From Roseiarcus sp963832305 (lineage in GTDB: Bacteria; Pseudomonadota; Alphaproteobacteria; Rhizobiales; Beijerinckiaceae), in assembly GCA_963832305.1 (NCBI GenBank), contig CAWHTU010000027.1, forward strand, positions 62,001 to 126,000: a stretch of 64,000 nucleotides of DNA, given 5' to 3'. The stretch's first letter is position 1, and each line of letters opens with the position of its first letter. Made by a program: the position numbers and the translations under genes. Below are positions 27,107-35,540 of this stretch, piece by piece. A model generated the notes under the pieces. The model was not told the DNA's origin. It saw nothing but the letters and a program-made list of their open reading frames with translations, and made no database searches.

Positions 27107-30100
27107 ACATCTCGGAGATATTCATCCGCCGGCCGATCGCGACCGCGCTGATGACCGCAGGGCTCGTCGCGTTCGGCGCGATCTCCTTCACGCTGCTGCC
27201 GGTCGCCGCACTGCCAAATGTCGAGTTCCCGACCATCACCGTCTCGGCGACCTTCCCGGGGGCGAGCCCTGACGTCATGGCCTCGACGGTAGCGACGCCA
27301 CTCGAAGACCAGTTCACGGCCATTCCCGGGCTTTCCTCGATGACCTCGACCAGTGGGCTCGGCTCAACCGCAATTACGCTTCAGTTCGACCTCAGCACCA
27401 ACATCACCGCCGACGCCGGCTACGTCGAGCAGGCGATCCAGGCGGCGAGCGCCTTGCTCCCAAAGAATCTTCCCGCTCCGCCAACCTACAAGATCGCCAA
27501 CCCGGCGGATGCGCCAATTCTCATCTATGGAGTTCATTCAGACGCCTATCCGATCCAGGAACTCGACCAATATGCGAACATCCTGATCGGCCAGTCGCTC
27601 TCCCGGGTCAGCGGAGTGGGCCAGGTGGTCATCGCCGGGCAGGCCCAGCCGGCGGTGGAAGTCCAACTCGATCCGCAGGCGCTCGCGGCGAAAGGCCTGG
27701 GCTTCGCTCAGGTCAGCGCCGGATTGACCTCGCAGAGCGTCATCCAGCCGACCGGCAATCTCGAAGGCGGCCGGCTCGAGTTTCCGCTCGACGTCAACCA
27801 GCAGCTCCAGACCGCCGACCAATTCCGCAAGGTAATCGTCGCCTACAGCAACGGCGCGCCGGTCGAGCTTGGGGATATCGCGACCGTTGTCGACGGCCCG
27901 CGGAACCCGCGCACGGGCGCCTGGTTCGGGACCAAGCGGGCCGAGGTTCTGCTGGTCTTCAAGGCGCCCGGCGCCAACACGCTCGATGTCGTCGACCGAA
28001 TCCAGGCGATGATGCCGCAGCTCGAGAAGTCGATTCCGCGCGCTGTCCACGTCGACCTGGTCTCCGACCGGTCGCTCTCGATCCGCTCCTCCGTATCGGA
28101 CGTCGAGTTCACGCTCGTACTCGCGCTTGCGCTCGTCGTCGTCGTGATCTTCCTCTTTCTGCGCAACTTCTGGGCGACCGTGATCCCAAGCATCACGTTG
28201 CCTGTCGTGATTGTCGCGACGTTTGGGGCGATGTACCTGCTCTCTTACAGCATCGACAACCTCTCGCTCATGGCGCTCACGATCGCGATCGGCTTCCTCG
28301 TCGACGACGCGATTGTGATGATCGAGAACATCGTCCGCCACATCGAGGCGGGGAAGCCGCCGCTCGAGGCCGCCCTCGACGGCGCGGGCGAGATCGGCTT
28401 CACCATCCTCTCCATCACGCTGTCGCTGGCGGCGGTCTTCATTCCGGTCCTCTTCATGGCGGGGGTGGTGGGCCTCCTTTTCCATGAGTTCGCGATGACG
28501 ACCGTTCTCGCGATCTTTCTTTCGGGGTTCGTATCGCTGACGCTGACCCCGATGATGTGCGCACGTTTCCTGACCCACCAGAGCCGCGAGCGGCAGGGCC
28601 GCGTCAGCCGGTGGCTCGAAAACGGCTTCGACCGGATGCGCGACCTCTATGATCGCGGGCTCATCTGGGCGCTCGCCCACCAGTTTCCGATGCTGCTCGC
28701 CAACATCGGCCTGATCGTCCTGACCGTCATCCTCTACATCGTCATTCCGAAGGGGTTCCTGCCCGAGCAGGACACCGGCATCTTCATCGGCGTCGTGCAG
28801 GCGCGGGAGGACACCGCCTTCGAGGCGATCGCTGCGATCGAGAATCAATGCGCGGCGATCATCCTCAAGGATCCCGCCGTCTCCGGCGTCGTCGGCTTCG
28901 CGGGGGCGACCGGCGGAAATCCCAGCGAGAGCACGGCGCGCATGTTCGCCCAGCTCAAGCCGTTCAATCAGCGCCCGTCTGTGCAGCAGGTGATGGCGCG
29001 GCTCAAGCCCGCGCTCGCCAAGGTGGTCGGCGTCAAGTTCTACATGCAGTCCGTGCCCGACATTCGAATCGGCGCGCGCCTCGAGCAGGCCGAGTACCAG
29101 TACACCCTGACCGACACGAGCACCGACGAGCTCAACCGCTTCGCCCCGATGCTGCTCGAGAGGCTGCAGGGCATGCCGATCCTGTCCGACGTCGCCTCGG
29201 ACCAGCAAATCCACTCGCCCCATGTCGTCGTCGAGGTCGACCGCAACCTCGCCTCAACCCTCAACGTCCCGGTCGCGAATGTCGACGCGGCGCTCCAGAA
29301 CGCGTTCGGGCAGGCTCAAATCGCCAACATCTATCTGCCGACCCAGCAGGCCTATCTCATTCTCGAGGTCGAAAGGAAATTTCAGTCCGGGCCGCAGGCC
29401 CTTTCGAGCATCTACGTCACGAACACATCGGGCGGGCAGGTCCCTCTGTCGGCGGTGACGCATCTGACGCGCAAGGTCGAGCCGCTGACCATCAATCACC
29501 AGGGGGTGTTTCCCGCGGTTACGCTCTCGTTCAACCTCGCCAAGGGCGCGTCGCTGAGCCAGGCGGTCGACGCCATCGCGGCGGCGAAGGCAGGCCTCGG
29601 CGCCTCGCCGACCCTGGTCGGCCAGTTCGAGGGCACCGCGCAGGCGTTCCAGGCTTCGCTCGTCACCATGCCGCTCCTGGTCATCGCTGCGATCCTGGTG
29701 ATCTACATCATCATGGGGATGCTCTATGAGAGCTTCATCCATCCGATCACCATTCTCTCCGCCCTGCCCGCGGCCGGCGTCGGCGCGCTGCTCATCCTGC
29801 TTGCGACGAGCTACGATCTGACCCTGATTGCGCTCATCGGCATCCTGCTCCTAATCGGCATCGTCAAGAAGAACGCGATCATGATGATCGATTTCGCGCT
29901 CGCGGCCGAGCGGGAGCAACAGATGAGCCCGGTCGACGCGGTCCATCAGGCCTGCCTGCAGCGCTTCCGCCCGATCATGATGACGACGGTCTGCGCGCTG
30001 ATCGTGGCGCTTCCGCTCGCCGTCGAAACCGGGGCCGGCGCGGAGCTGCGGCGCCCGATGGGGATTGCAATCGTCGGCGGCCTCATCGTCTCCCAGTGGA

Positions 30101-30219
30101 TCACGCTCTATACGACGCCGGTCGTCTACCTCTACCTCGACCGCTTGAACGCCTGGCTGAGCCGGCCGCGCCTGCCGTTCTGGCCGCGCATCCGTCGCCA
30201 TGCGGCGCCGAGCGCCTAG
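27103..30219 (+). CDS. RND efflux inner-membrane permease (HAE1/MdtBC-like)
   Basis: Proton-driven multidrug exporter, 1038 residues, the usual length. It begins MNISEIFIRRPIATALM, a classic first transmembrane helix of MdtB/C-type pumps, and has two homologous halves with large periplasmic loops. The proton-relay helix is visible in GFLVDDAIVMIENI (paired Asp), and the second half has KKNAIMMIDFA. No repressor gene is adjacent, so its control and its substrate are not evident. It overlaps the adaptor gene by 4 bases, so the two are translationally coupled. Confidence 0.94.
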   Translation: MNISEIFIRRPIATALMTAGLVAFGAISFTLLPVAALPNVEFPTITVSATFPGASPDVMASTVATPLEDQFTAIPGLSSMTSTSGLGSTAITLQFDLSTNITADAGYVEQAIQAASALLPKNLPAPPTYKIANPADAPILIYGVHSDAYPIQELDQYANILIGQSLSRVSGVGQVVIAGQAQPAVEVQLDPQALAAKGLGFAQVSAGLTSQSVIQPTGNLEGGRLEFPLDVNQQLQTADQFRKVIVAYSNGAPVELGDIATVVDGPRNPRTGAWFGTKRAEVLLVFKAPGANTLDVVDRIQAMMPQLEKSIPRAVHVDLVSDRSLSIRSSVSDVEFTLVLALALVVVVIFLFLRNFWATVIPSITLPVVIVATFGAMYLLSYSIDNLSLMALTIAIGFLVDDAIVMIENIVRHIEAGKPPLEAALDGAGEIGFTILSITLSLAAVFIPVLFMAGVVGLLFHEFAMTTVLAIFLSGFVSLTLTPMMCARFLTHQSRERQGRVSRWLENGFDRMRDLYDRGLIWALAHQFPMLLANIGLIVLTVILYIVIPKGFLPEQDTGIFIGVVQAREDTAFEAIAAIENQCAAIILKDPAVSGVVGFAGATGGNPSESTARMFAQLKPFNQRPSVQQVMARLKPALAKVVGVKFYMQSVPDIRIGARLEQAEYQYTLTDTSTDELNRFAPMLLERLQGMPILSDVASDQQIHSPHVVVEVDRNLASTLNVPVANVDAALQNAFGQAQIANIYLPTQQAYLILEVERKFQSGPQALSSIYVTNTSGGQVPLSAVTHLTRKVEPLTINHQGVFPAVTLSFNLAKGASLSQAVDAIAAAKAGLGASPTLVGQFEGTAQAFQASLVTMPLLVIAAILVIYIIMGMLYESFIHPITILSALPAAGVGALLILLATSYDLTLIALIGILLLIGIVKKNAIMMIDFALAAEREQQMSPVDAVHQACLQRFRPIMMTTVCALIVALPLAVETGAGAELRRPMGIAIVGGLIVSQWITLYTTPVVYLYLDRLNAWLSRPRLPFWPRIRRHAAPSA

Positions 30220-30628
30220 CCGCAAGCGCGCTTTCCCAAGCCTCCGGCGCACGGAATTGGCGCCCGCCCGCAGCCGGGGTCTGGAAATTTCGCCTTCGGC
30301 GCCTACATCTCCGCTCAACGCGCTGCGCCGGCTAGGAACGGCCCTCGGCGGCGCCCCCCGCACGGTGAAGGTCCGCGGCATACCCCCTTGCCGCTGGCCG
30401 TCCGCCGAGGGCTACGTCACCGGTTCGCGAACCCTCCCTCGCGATCCGGTGACGGCTTTCGGCCAAGGCGGCTTCCTCGTCCCGACCCGCGCCAACTTTT
30501 CCCCGCTGCCCATCAGCGCAGGATCGGCCGCGCCCCTCGGCATGAGCGACGCGCAATGGCTCTTTCGAGCGCGCCGATGCTAACATTGGCCGCCGGCGAG
30601 ACGATCGGCACGGGCAAGGGAGGGGGAA
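30220..30628. other. Intergenic region between RND pump and sugar kinase
   Basis: Contains the long hairpin at 30416-30453 and otherwise no recognisable feature. Open frames on both strands here have no family resemblance and are not annotated. A run of purines just before 30629 (GGGAGGGGGAA) is the ribosome-binding site of the sugar kinase gene. Confidence 0.5.
30416..30453 (+). terminator. Long hairpin with CCCTCCC loop (terminator-like or RNA control element)
   Basis: GTCACCGG (30416-30423) pairs with CCGGTGAC (30446-30453), then after a T-T mismatch TCGCGA pairs with TCGCGA (30425-30430 with 30439-30444), giving about 14 base pairs around the loop ACCCTCCC. No T-run follows, so it is not a classical rho-independent terminator. 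The loop can pair over 7 bases with GGGAGGG in the ribosome-binding region of the sugar kinase gene downstream. It could end RND transcription or influence kinase translation; neither is shown. Confidence 0.45.
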
Positions 30629-31573
30629 GTGGCGAAGTTCGACGCGGTCTTTGTCGGGTTGACGATTCTCGACATCGCCGGGCGCCCGGTGAGCAAGATC
30701 CCGGACGGCGGCGGCGTCGACTTCATCGAGGAAATCCGCCTGAACCCGGCCGGCACGGCCGCCGGGGCGGTCATGAACGCCGCCAAGCTCGGGGCGAGAT
30801 GCGCGACCGTCGCCTGCGTGGGCGCGGATGAGAAAGGCGACCTCATCCTCGATTTCTACCGGCGGCTCGGGATCGACTGTTCCTTCGTCCAGCGCACCGA
30901 CAAGGCGCCGACCTCGGCGACCATCCTGACGATCCGCCCGAACGGCGAGCGCCCGGCCCTGCATTGCCGCGGCGCCTCGGATCACCTGTTCGTCGCCGAG
31001 AGCGAGTTCGACGCGGTCTGCGACGCCCGCGTGCTGCATCTTGGCGGAACCGGCCTCATCGCGGCGATGGACGGCGGACAGAGCGCGAAGCTCCTCCGCC
31101 ATGCCAAGGCGAAGGGCCTCACGACGACCTTCGACCTGATCGCGCCGAACGAGACGACGCTCGCGCTGCTCAAGGATCTGCTGCCGTCGGTCGACTATTT
31201 CATGCCCTCGCTGGAAGAGGCGGCGTTTCTCTCCGGCCGCGCCGACCCTGCCGACGCCGCGGCCTTCTTCATCGACCGCGGCGCGGGCGCCTGCATCTTC
31301 AAGATGGGCGACAAAGGCTCCTATGCGCGAACGCGCGACGCCCAGTTCCGCACCCCTGCTTTCAAGGTCCCGGTCTCCGACACGACCGGATGCGGCGACG
31401 CCTATTGCGGCGGCTTCGTCGCCGGCCTCGTCCAAGGCCTCGACCTCGAAGCCGCCTGCCGCCTCGGCGCCGCAACCGCGGCCCTCGTCGCCACCGCCCT
31501 CGGCTCGGACGCCGGCGTCCGCGACCGCGCCCAGGTCGAGGCCTTCATGGCGAAGGCGGAAAGGCTGAGCTGA
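30629..31573 (+). CDS. PfkB family carbohydrate kinase
   Basis: Ribokinase-like sugar or nucleoside kinase, 314 residues. The N-terminus FVGLTILDIAGRPV and AGTAAGAVMNAAKLGA is the substrate-binding part, and the ATP/anion-hole signature is DTTGCGDAYCGGFVAGL with the catalytic Asp of the GAGD-like motif here as GCGD. The exact sugar is not predictable. The start is GTG at 30629 directly after a strong GGGAGGGGG ribosome-binding site. It is separated from the RND genes by 409 bases and is followed by a short hairpin. Confidence 0.88.
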   Translation: MAKFDAVFVGLTILDIAGRPVSKIPDGGGVDFIEEIRLNPAGTAAGAVMNAAKLGARCATVACVGADEKGDLILDFYRRLGIDCSFVQRTDKAPTSATILTIRPNGERPALHCRGASDHLFVAESEFDAVCDARVLHLGGTGLIAAMDGGQSAKLLRHAKAKGLTTTFDLIAPNETTLALLKDLLPSVDYFMPSLEEAAFLSGRADPADAAAFFIDRGAGACIFKMGDKGSYARTRDAQFRTPAFKVPVSDTTGCGDAYCGGFVAGLVQGLDLEAACRLGAATAALVATALGSDAGVRDRAQVEAFMAKAERLS

Positions 31574-31588
31574 GCGCGGGGTGGCTTC

Positions 31589-31611
31589 GAGAAAGTCCGT
31601 CGGACTTTCTC
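31589..31611. terminator. Hairpin after the sugar kinase gene
   Basis: GAGAAAGTCC (31589-31598) and GGACTTTCTC (31602-31611) form a perfect 10-pair stem with a 3-base loop, 15 bases after the sugar kinase stop. It has no T-run on either side, so termination would need Rho or be weak. It lies between the convergent kinase and cyclase genes and could serve both. Confidence 0.5.
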
Positions 31612-31710
31612 TGGACAAGGGCGCCGGTTAGCAGAACTGCGGGAAGCTCCAAGCGTCGCTTAAATAGTCGAGCAGGCGACCTTAGAGTCAGACCTCGATC
31701 CGCCGAGAGT

Positions 31711-32811
31711 TCAGTATCCGCCCGAAGACGCACAAGATGAGTGGTGGTTGCCATTGGTCTGCGCCGCCGAAGCGAAGCAACGTTGCGAAGAATTCGAAGC
31801 GCTTTCGACAGAGGGAGATTGTTCCGGCTCAGTGTTTGATGGCTGGCCACTCAAATACCCACAAGATTGGTGGTTTCCGTTCAACTGCGCTGCCGAAATG
31901 GAGCAACCTTGCGAAGAATTCGAAGCGCTTTCGACAGAGGGAGATTGTACCGGCTCCGTCCTTGACGCCTGGCGCTTTTCTGACGAGCGCGCCACACCCT
32001 TTCTTGCCGTAGGCTCCGCATCAGGCTGGCTGGTCAATGGAGGCTTCTGACGTTGGGTCTGGGGATGCGACGGCGTCGTCGGCTCGTTGCCCGTGGCGGG
32101 CGTGATGTCGACAGTCGGTCCGACCGGGGAGGTCGTCGGCGTCATGGACGCGCTCACGGTCGTTGAGGGCTTGCCGGCGATCGACTCCCAACCCGCGGCG
32201 CCCGCAACGACCAGGATCGCGAGCGTGGCGAGAGCGGCGACGAGGCGATGGCGGGGCGCCGACCGCTGCTTCAGCGGCTCGCTGGGCCTGCCCACCTCGA
32301 CCAGAAAGGCGCGCACCGGCTCTGCGATGTTCTTGAGCTGGGTTGGGCCGAGATCGCTGACCTCCAACTCAAGCCGCCCCTTGACCTGTCGATAGGCGTC
32401 CTCCGAGAGACAGATGGCCCCTGGCTTCGCGACCCCTTCCAGCCGCGCGGCGATATTGACTGCGTCGCCCATGAGGTCGCCGTCGCTCTCCTCGACGACG
32501 TCCCCAACATGAATGCCGACGCGAAATTCGATCCGCCTTTCAGGAGGCACCCCTGCGTTGCGCTCGACGAGGCCGTTCTGCATCTCGATGGCGCAGCGCA
32601 CCGCGTCAACCACGCTGCGAAATTCGATGATCGAGCCGTCGCCAGTGCCCTTGACGATGCGCCCGTGATGAGCGGCGACGGCGGGGTCGATGAGATCGCC
32701 CCGCAGCGCGCGTAGGCGCGCAAGCGTCCGCTCCTCGTCGATGCTGGCGAGCCGGCTGTATCCAACAATATCGGCGACTAGGATCGCGGCGAGCTTTCGG
32801 GTCTCGCTCAT
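31711..32811 (-). CDS. Membrane-anchored class III adenylate/guanylate cyclase with Cys-rich tandem C-terminal repeats
   Basis: The cytoplasmic N-terminal domain is a class III cyclase: AILVADIVGYSR with metal Asp14, VKGTGDGSI with Asp58, and DAVNIAARLEG, all key catalytic residues in place. One membrane segment follows (about 189-208), so the rest is predicted to lie in the periplasm: a Pro/Thr/Ser-rich linker and two tandem units of about 42 residues (from about 286). Each carries SPSVESASNSSQ followed by two cysteines about 14-15 residues apart, suggesting a disulfide. In similar cyclases the C-terminus is often a TPR region, which is absent here. The units come from a 126-base tandem duplication. 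The ligand is unknown. Confidence 0.85.
   Translation of the reverse strand: MSETRKLAAILVADIVGYSRLASIDEERTLARLRALRGDLIDPAVAAHHGRIVKGTGDGSIIEFRSVVDAVRCAIEMQNGLVERNAGVPPERRIEFRVGIHVGDVVEESDGDLMGDAVNIAARLEGVAKPGAICLSEDAYRQVKGRLELEVSDLGPTQLKNIAEPVRAFLVEVGRPSEPLKQRSAPRHRLVAALATLAILVVAGAAGWESIAGKPSTTVSASMTPTTSPVGPTVDITPATGNEPTTPSHPQTQRQKPPLTSQPDAEPTARKGVARSSEKRQASRTEPVQSPSVESASNSSQGCSISAAQLNGNHQSCGYLSGQPSNTEPEQSPSVESASNSSQRCFASAAQTNGNHHSSCASSGGY
31742..31985. repeat. 126-base tandem duplication in the cyclase 3' end
   Basis: Two copies, from 31742 and from 31868, are offset by exactly 126 bases (42 codons). A 40-base block (31783-31822 and 31909-31948) is identical and the flanks differ at about 20 positions. 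On the minus strand the copies encode the two Cys repeats of the cyclase. The plus strand is also open across both and would encode a repeated Cys-containing peptide, but it lacks a start with a ribosome-binding site, and the ratio of silent to changing differences does not favour it. Confidence 0.85.
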
Positions 32812-32942
32812 CGCGCTGCCCTCCGTCCTCTATTACCAGCATACTGAACCCGCCAGATCGCTTCAAGCGGTCGGGGGTTCGTCATCCAAGTCCACGCCAG
32901 CAGCGCCCGGCGGGCGGCTCGGACGCCGGCGCGGGAACAAGA

Positions 32943-33551
32943 GTGATGCTGATGAAATTCGCGGAGAGATCCAGAAGCCTCCCGCCGAGCAGTATGACCG
33001 ACTGCGTCCGGCTCTTGCTGCTGGGTTTCGTCGGCCTCGGCTTTGTGGGTTACGGGCGCGAGATCCGGAAGCCAGCCCTTCCCGGCGCCCTGAGCACCCG
33101 CGACGACCGCGCGGTCGCGCTTGGCGCCCGCCACGCGGCCACGTCGCCACGGCTTGGGATCAAATTGTTGGCGACTCTCGGCGTCGCCGCCGCCAGCATG
33201 ACCGCCGCAGCTCAACAGGGTGAACGCGCGGGCAAGTTCTACCAGATTATCGGCGGTAAGGTCGACGCGAGGACCTATAACGGCTTCCGGCGCTACAATG
33301 CGGTCTGCAGTCACTGCCACGGGCCGGACGGAATGGGATCGACCTTTGGCCCCTCGCTGATCGACAAATTGCCCGACATCGACGCCTTCCGGCGAATAGT
33401 CCGGGAGGGCCGCAGCAATGGAGCGTCGGTGATGAAGGGGTTTGCCGGCGATCCAAATGTCGAGCCATACACGGACGACGTATACGCCTATCTCCAGGCG
33501 CGCGCCGATGGCGCGCTCGATCGCGGCCGCCCGGTCAGGATGGGCGACTGA
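32943..33551 (+). CDS. Quinoprotein-associated cytochrome c, uncertain start
   Basis: Single-heme c-type cytochrome of the class found with PQQ-dependent alcohol dehydrogenases. The heme site CSHCH occurs in NAVCSHCHGPDGMGS, and the rest (KLPDIDAFRRIVREG, MKGFAGDPNV with a likely Met ligand, VYAYLQARADGAL) matches the methanol/ethanol-metabolism family. The frame runs from a GTG at 32943, giving 202 residues with two hydrophobic stretches. A perfect signal peptide begins at an ACG codon at 33141 (SPRLGIKLLATLGVAAAS) where family members start with ATG, so either the start codon has mutated, an upstream start is used, or there is a base error. No PQQ dehydrogenase gene is in the window. Confidence 0.8.
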   Translation: MMLMKFAERSRSLPPSSMTDCVRLLLLGFVGLGFVGYGREIRKPALPGALSTRDDRAVALGARHAATSPRLGIKLLATLGVAAASMTAAAQQGERAGKFYQIIGGKVDARTYNGFRRYNAVCSHCHGPDGMGSTFGPSLIDKLPDIDAFRRIVREGRSNGASVMKGFAGDPNVEPYTDDVYAYLQARADGALDRGRPVRMGD

Positions 33552-33595
33552 AGGACGAAATCGGGCGCCTTCAGGGAGGTCGTCCCCGCACCGGG

Positions 33596-35263
33596 CTACT
33601 CAGCAGCGCTGCGCCGCTTCAGCTCGGCCAATACCTCTTCCAGCACCTTGATCGCCTCCGAACTCACCTGTTTGGTCAGGTCAACCAGAACTCGCAAACC
33701 ATCGCGCTCCTGCAGCACCACCCTGCCGTCGTCAACCAGTTCCTGGTAGGTGCCGAGGACTTTGTACACGTTGATTGGCCGCACAAAGCCCTTCACGGTC
33801 ATCGGCGGGTATTCTTCGGTGAGAACGATTGCCTGCACCAGCGCATTCGTTTCGTAGGACAGCAGAATACCCCCCGGCTCGGCTGCCGATTGAAGCCTCG
33901 CCGCCAGGTTCACTTGGTTGCCGTAGATCGTATAGTCCATCCGATCACGGCTGCCGAAGTTACCGACAGTTGCGAAGCCGGTGCTGATGCCGATCCTCAT
34001 CCGGAATGGCCGCTCGAGCCCGCGCGCACGCCACTCCTGTTCAAGCTCGCGCATGCGGCGCTGCATTGCGATTGCCATCATCACGCAAGCCTTGGCGTCC
34101 TGCTGCATGCCTCTGGTTTCTGGATCACCGAAGAACAGCAGCATCGCGTCGCCAATGTACTTGTCGATGGTGGCGCCGTGCTCCAGCGCAATCTTCGACA
34201 TTTCGGTCAAATATTGATTCAGCACATCCGTCAGCTCTTCCGCTTCCAGCTGGTCGGTGGTCTCGGTGAAACCCGCGATGTCGGAAAAGAAGACGGTCAA
34301 CTTCTTGCGCTTGGCGGATATCTCGACCGTCTGCGCCCCGCTGAAGATCAATTCGTAAACCTGTGGCGACAGATACTTCGACAGCTTCGAGGAAAGCGCT
34401 TCGAGCATCCGATTTTTCTCGGTAACGCTCCCATTTGCCTCCTCCAGGCGCTGCTTGGCCTCGATGAGCCCTTGCTCGGCTCGCTTCTGCTCCGTCACGT
34501 CCGTCATCACCGTCACCGCGCCGCCGGCGGCGGATCGGCGACGCATGACCCGATAGCATCGACCGTCCGGCGTGATGTCCTCGAAGCTCTTGTCGCTCGG
34601 ATGGCGCAGGCTTTCCACCCGCCGCGCGACCATCGCGTCCACGTCGCATTCGCCGTAATAGCCATGCGTCGCGAGATGGCGCAGGAACTGCGAGTAGGGT
34701 TGGCCCGGTCGAAGCAAATCCGCGGGGACCGGGTACATCTCCCTGAACCGGTCGTTGCAGAAAACGACGTTCAGGTTCTCATCGGTATAGACCAGCGCGC
34801 CTGGCATGTTGTCGAGTGCGACGTGGAGCTCGGCTTCCTTGTTCGCCAGTTGCTGCTCGGCTCGCTTCTGCTCCGTCACGTCCGTCATCACCGTCACGGC
34901 GCCGCCGGCGGCGGCTCGGCGACGCATGACCCGATAGCATCGGCCGTCCGGCGTGATGTCCTCGAAGCTCTTGTCGCTCGGATGGCGCAGGCTTTCCACC
35001 CGCCGCGCGACCATCGCGTCCACGTCGCATTCGCCGTAATAGCCATGCGTCGCGAGATGGCGCAGGAACTGCGAGTAGGGTTGGCCCGGTCGAAGCAAAT
35101 CCGCGGGGACCGGGTACATCTCCCTGAACCGGTCGTTGCAGAAAACGACATTCAGGTTCTCATCGGTATAGACGAGTGCGCCTGGCATGTTGTCGAGTGC
35201 GACCTGCAGGAGGCCGTCCAGGACAACGGCGGTCTCGGTCACCCCTTGAAGAGGTTTATCCAT
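33596..35263 (-). CDS. Soluble class III adenylate/guanylate cyclase with duplicated PAS module
   Basis: A 555-residue signalling protein: two almost identical PAS-like sensor modules (about residues 16-130 and 143-257), a predicted coiled-coil linker (about 258-305) and a C-terminal class III cyclase with VFFSDIAGFTETTD, KYIGDAMLLFFG and NQVNLAARLQS. The metal and base-selecting residues look intact. No membrane segment is present. The ATG at 35263 has GAGGG about 5 bases upstream; further upstream starts are possible but not supported. The PAS modules arose from a 381-base tandem duplication. It ends 45 bases from the convergent cytochrome gene and probably answers a cytoplasmic cue unknown from sequence. 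Confidence 0.88.
   Translation of the reverse strand: MDKPLQGVTETAVVLDGLLQVALDNMPGALVYTDENLNVVFCNDRFREMYPVPADLLRPGQPYSQFLRHLATHGYYGECDVDAMVARRVESLRHPSDKSFEDITPDGRCYRVMRRRAAAGGAVTVMTDVTEQKRAEQQLANKEAELHVALDNMPGALVYTDENLNVVFCNDRFREMYPVPADLLRPGQPYSQFLRHLATHGYYGECDVDAMVARRVESLRHPSDKSFEDITPDGRCYRVMRRRSAAGGAVTVMTDVTEQKRAEQGLIEAKQRLEEANGSVTEKNRMLEALSSKLSKYLSPQVYELIFSGAQTVEISAKRKKLTVFFSDIAGFTETTDQLEAEELTDVLNQYLTEMSKIALEHGATIDKYIGDAMLLFFGDPETRGMQQDAKACVMMAIAMQRRMRELEQEWRARGLERPFRMRIGISTGFATVGNFGSRDRMDYTIYGNQVNLAARLQSAAEPGGILLSYETNALVQAIVLTEEYPPMTVKGFVRPINVYKVLGTYQELVDDGRVVLQERDGLRVLVDLTKQVSSEAIKVLEEVLAELKRRSAAE
34473..35203. repeat. 381-base tandem duplication of the PAS module
   Basis: A block of about 350 bases at 34473-34822 recurs at 34854-35203, offset 381 bases (127 codons), with only a handful of differences, so the duplication is recent or kept alike by conversion. 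It encodes both PAS modules of the cyclase. In raw reads such a repeat could also expand or collapse. Confidence 0.9.
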
Positions 35264-35457
35264 CGGACCCTCGACCATTATTCGGCGCTCAAGGTCGCAA
35301 GCGAACTCGACCGTTCGCAGCCCGCGCGATCCGGACGTCAATCTTCGAGGTCTCCGTCAGGACCGTCTTCTTCGAATTGTGTTGAAGAACCCCTCGGCTG
35401 GCAAGAGCGGCTAGCGGTTGCGAAGCCGCCCGTCGGCGAATTACGCCGAAGGGCTTC

Positions 35458-35527
35458 CCTGTTATCGCGCAAAAATGCCCCTGTTCTTGCGCATAATCTC
35501 CCTGTTGCGGCGAGAAATCTCCCTGTT
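35458..35527. repeat. Four phased CCTGTT (AACAGG) direct repeats
   Basis: CCTGTT occurs at 35458-35463, 35480-35485, 35501-35506 and 35522-35527, spaced 22, 21 and 21 bases, or two helical turns. The surrounding bases are also similar: CCC or CTC before the motif, and GCG plus an A-rich stretch after it in most copies. On the other strand each unit reads as AACAGGG-A. Similar AACAGGGAAATTT clusters are familiar between genes in Bradyrhizobium and relatives, but I know of no function. It could be a protein-binding array or a dispersed repeat. Confidence 0.7.
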
Positions 35528-35540
35528 AATTTAAAGGCGT

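Noticed and set aside
30332..31618. Long minus-strand open frame across the PfkB gene
   Set aside because: It is the antisense shadow of the sugar kinase and shows no motif; the kinase frame has clear family signatures.
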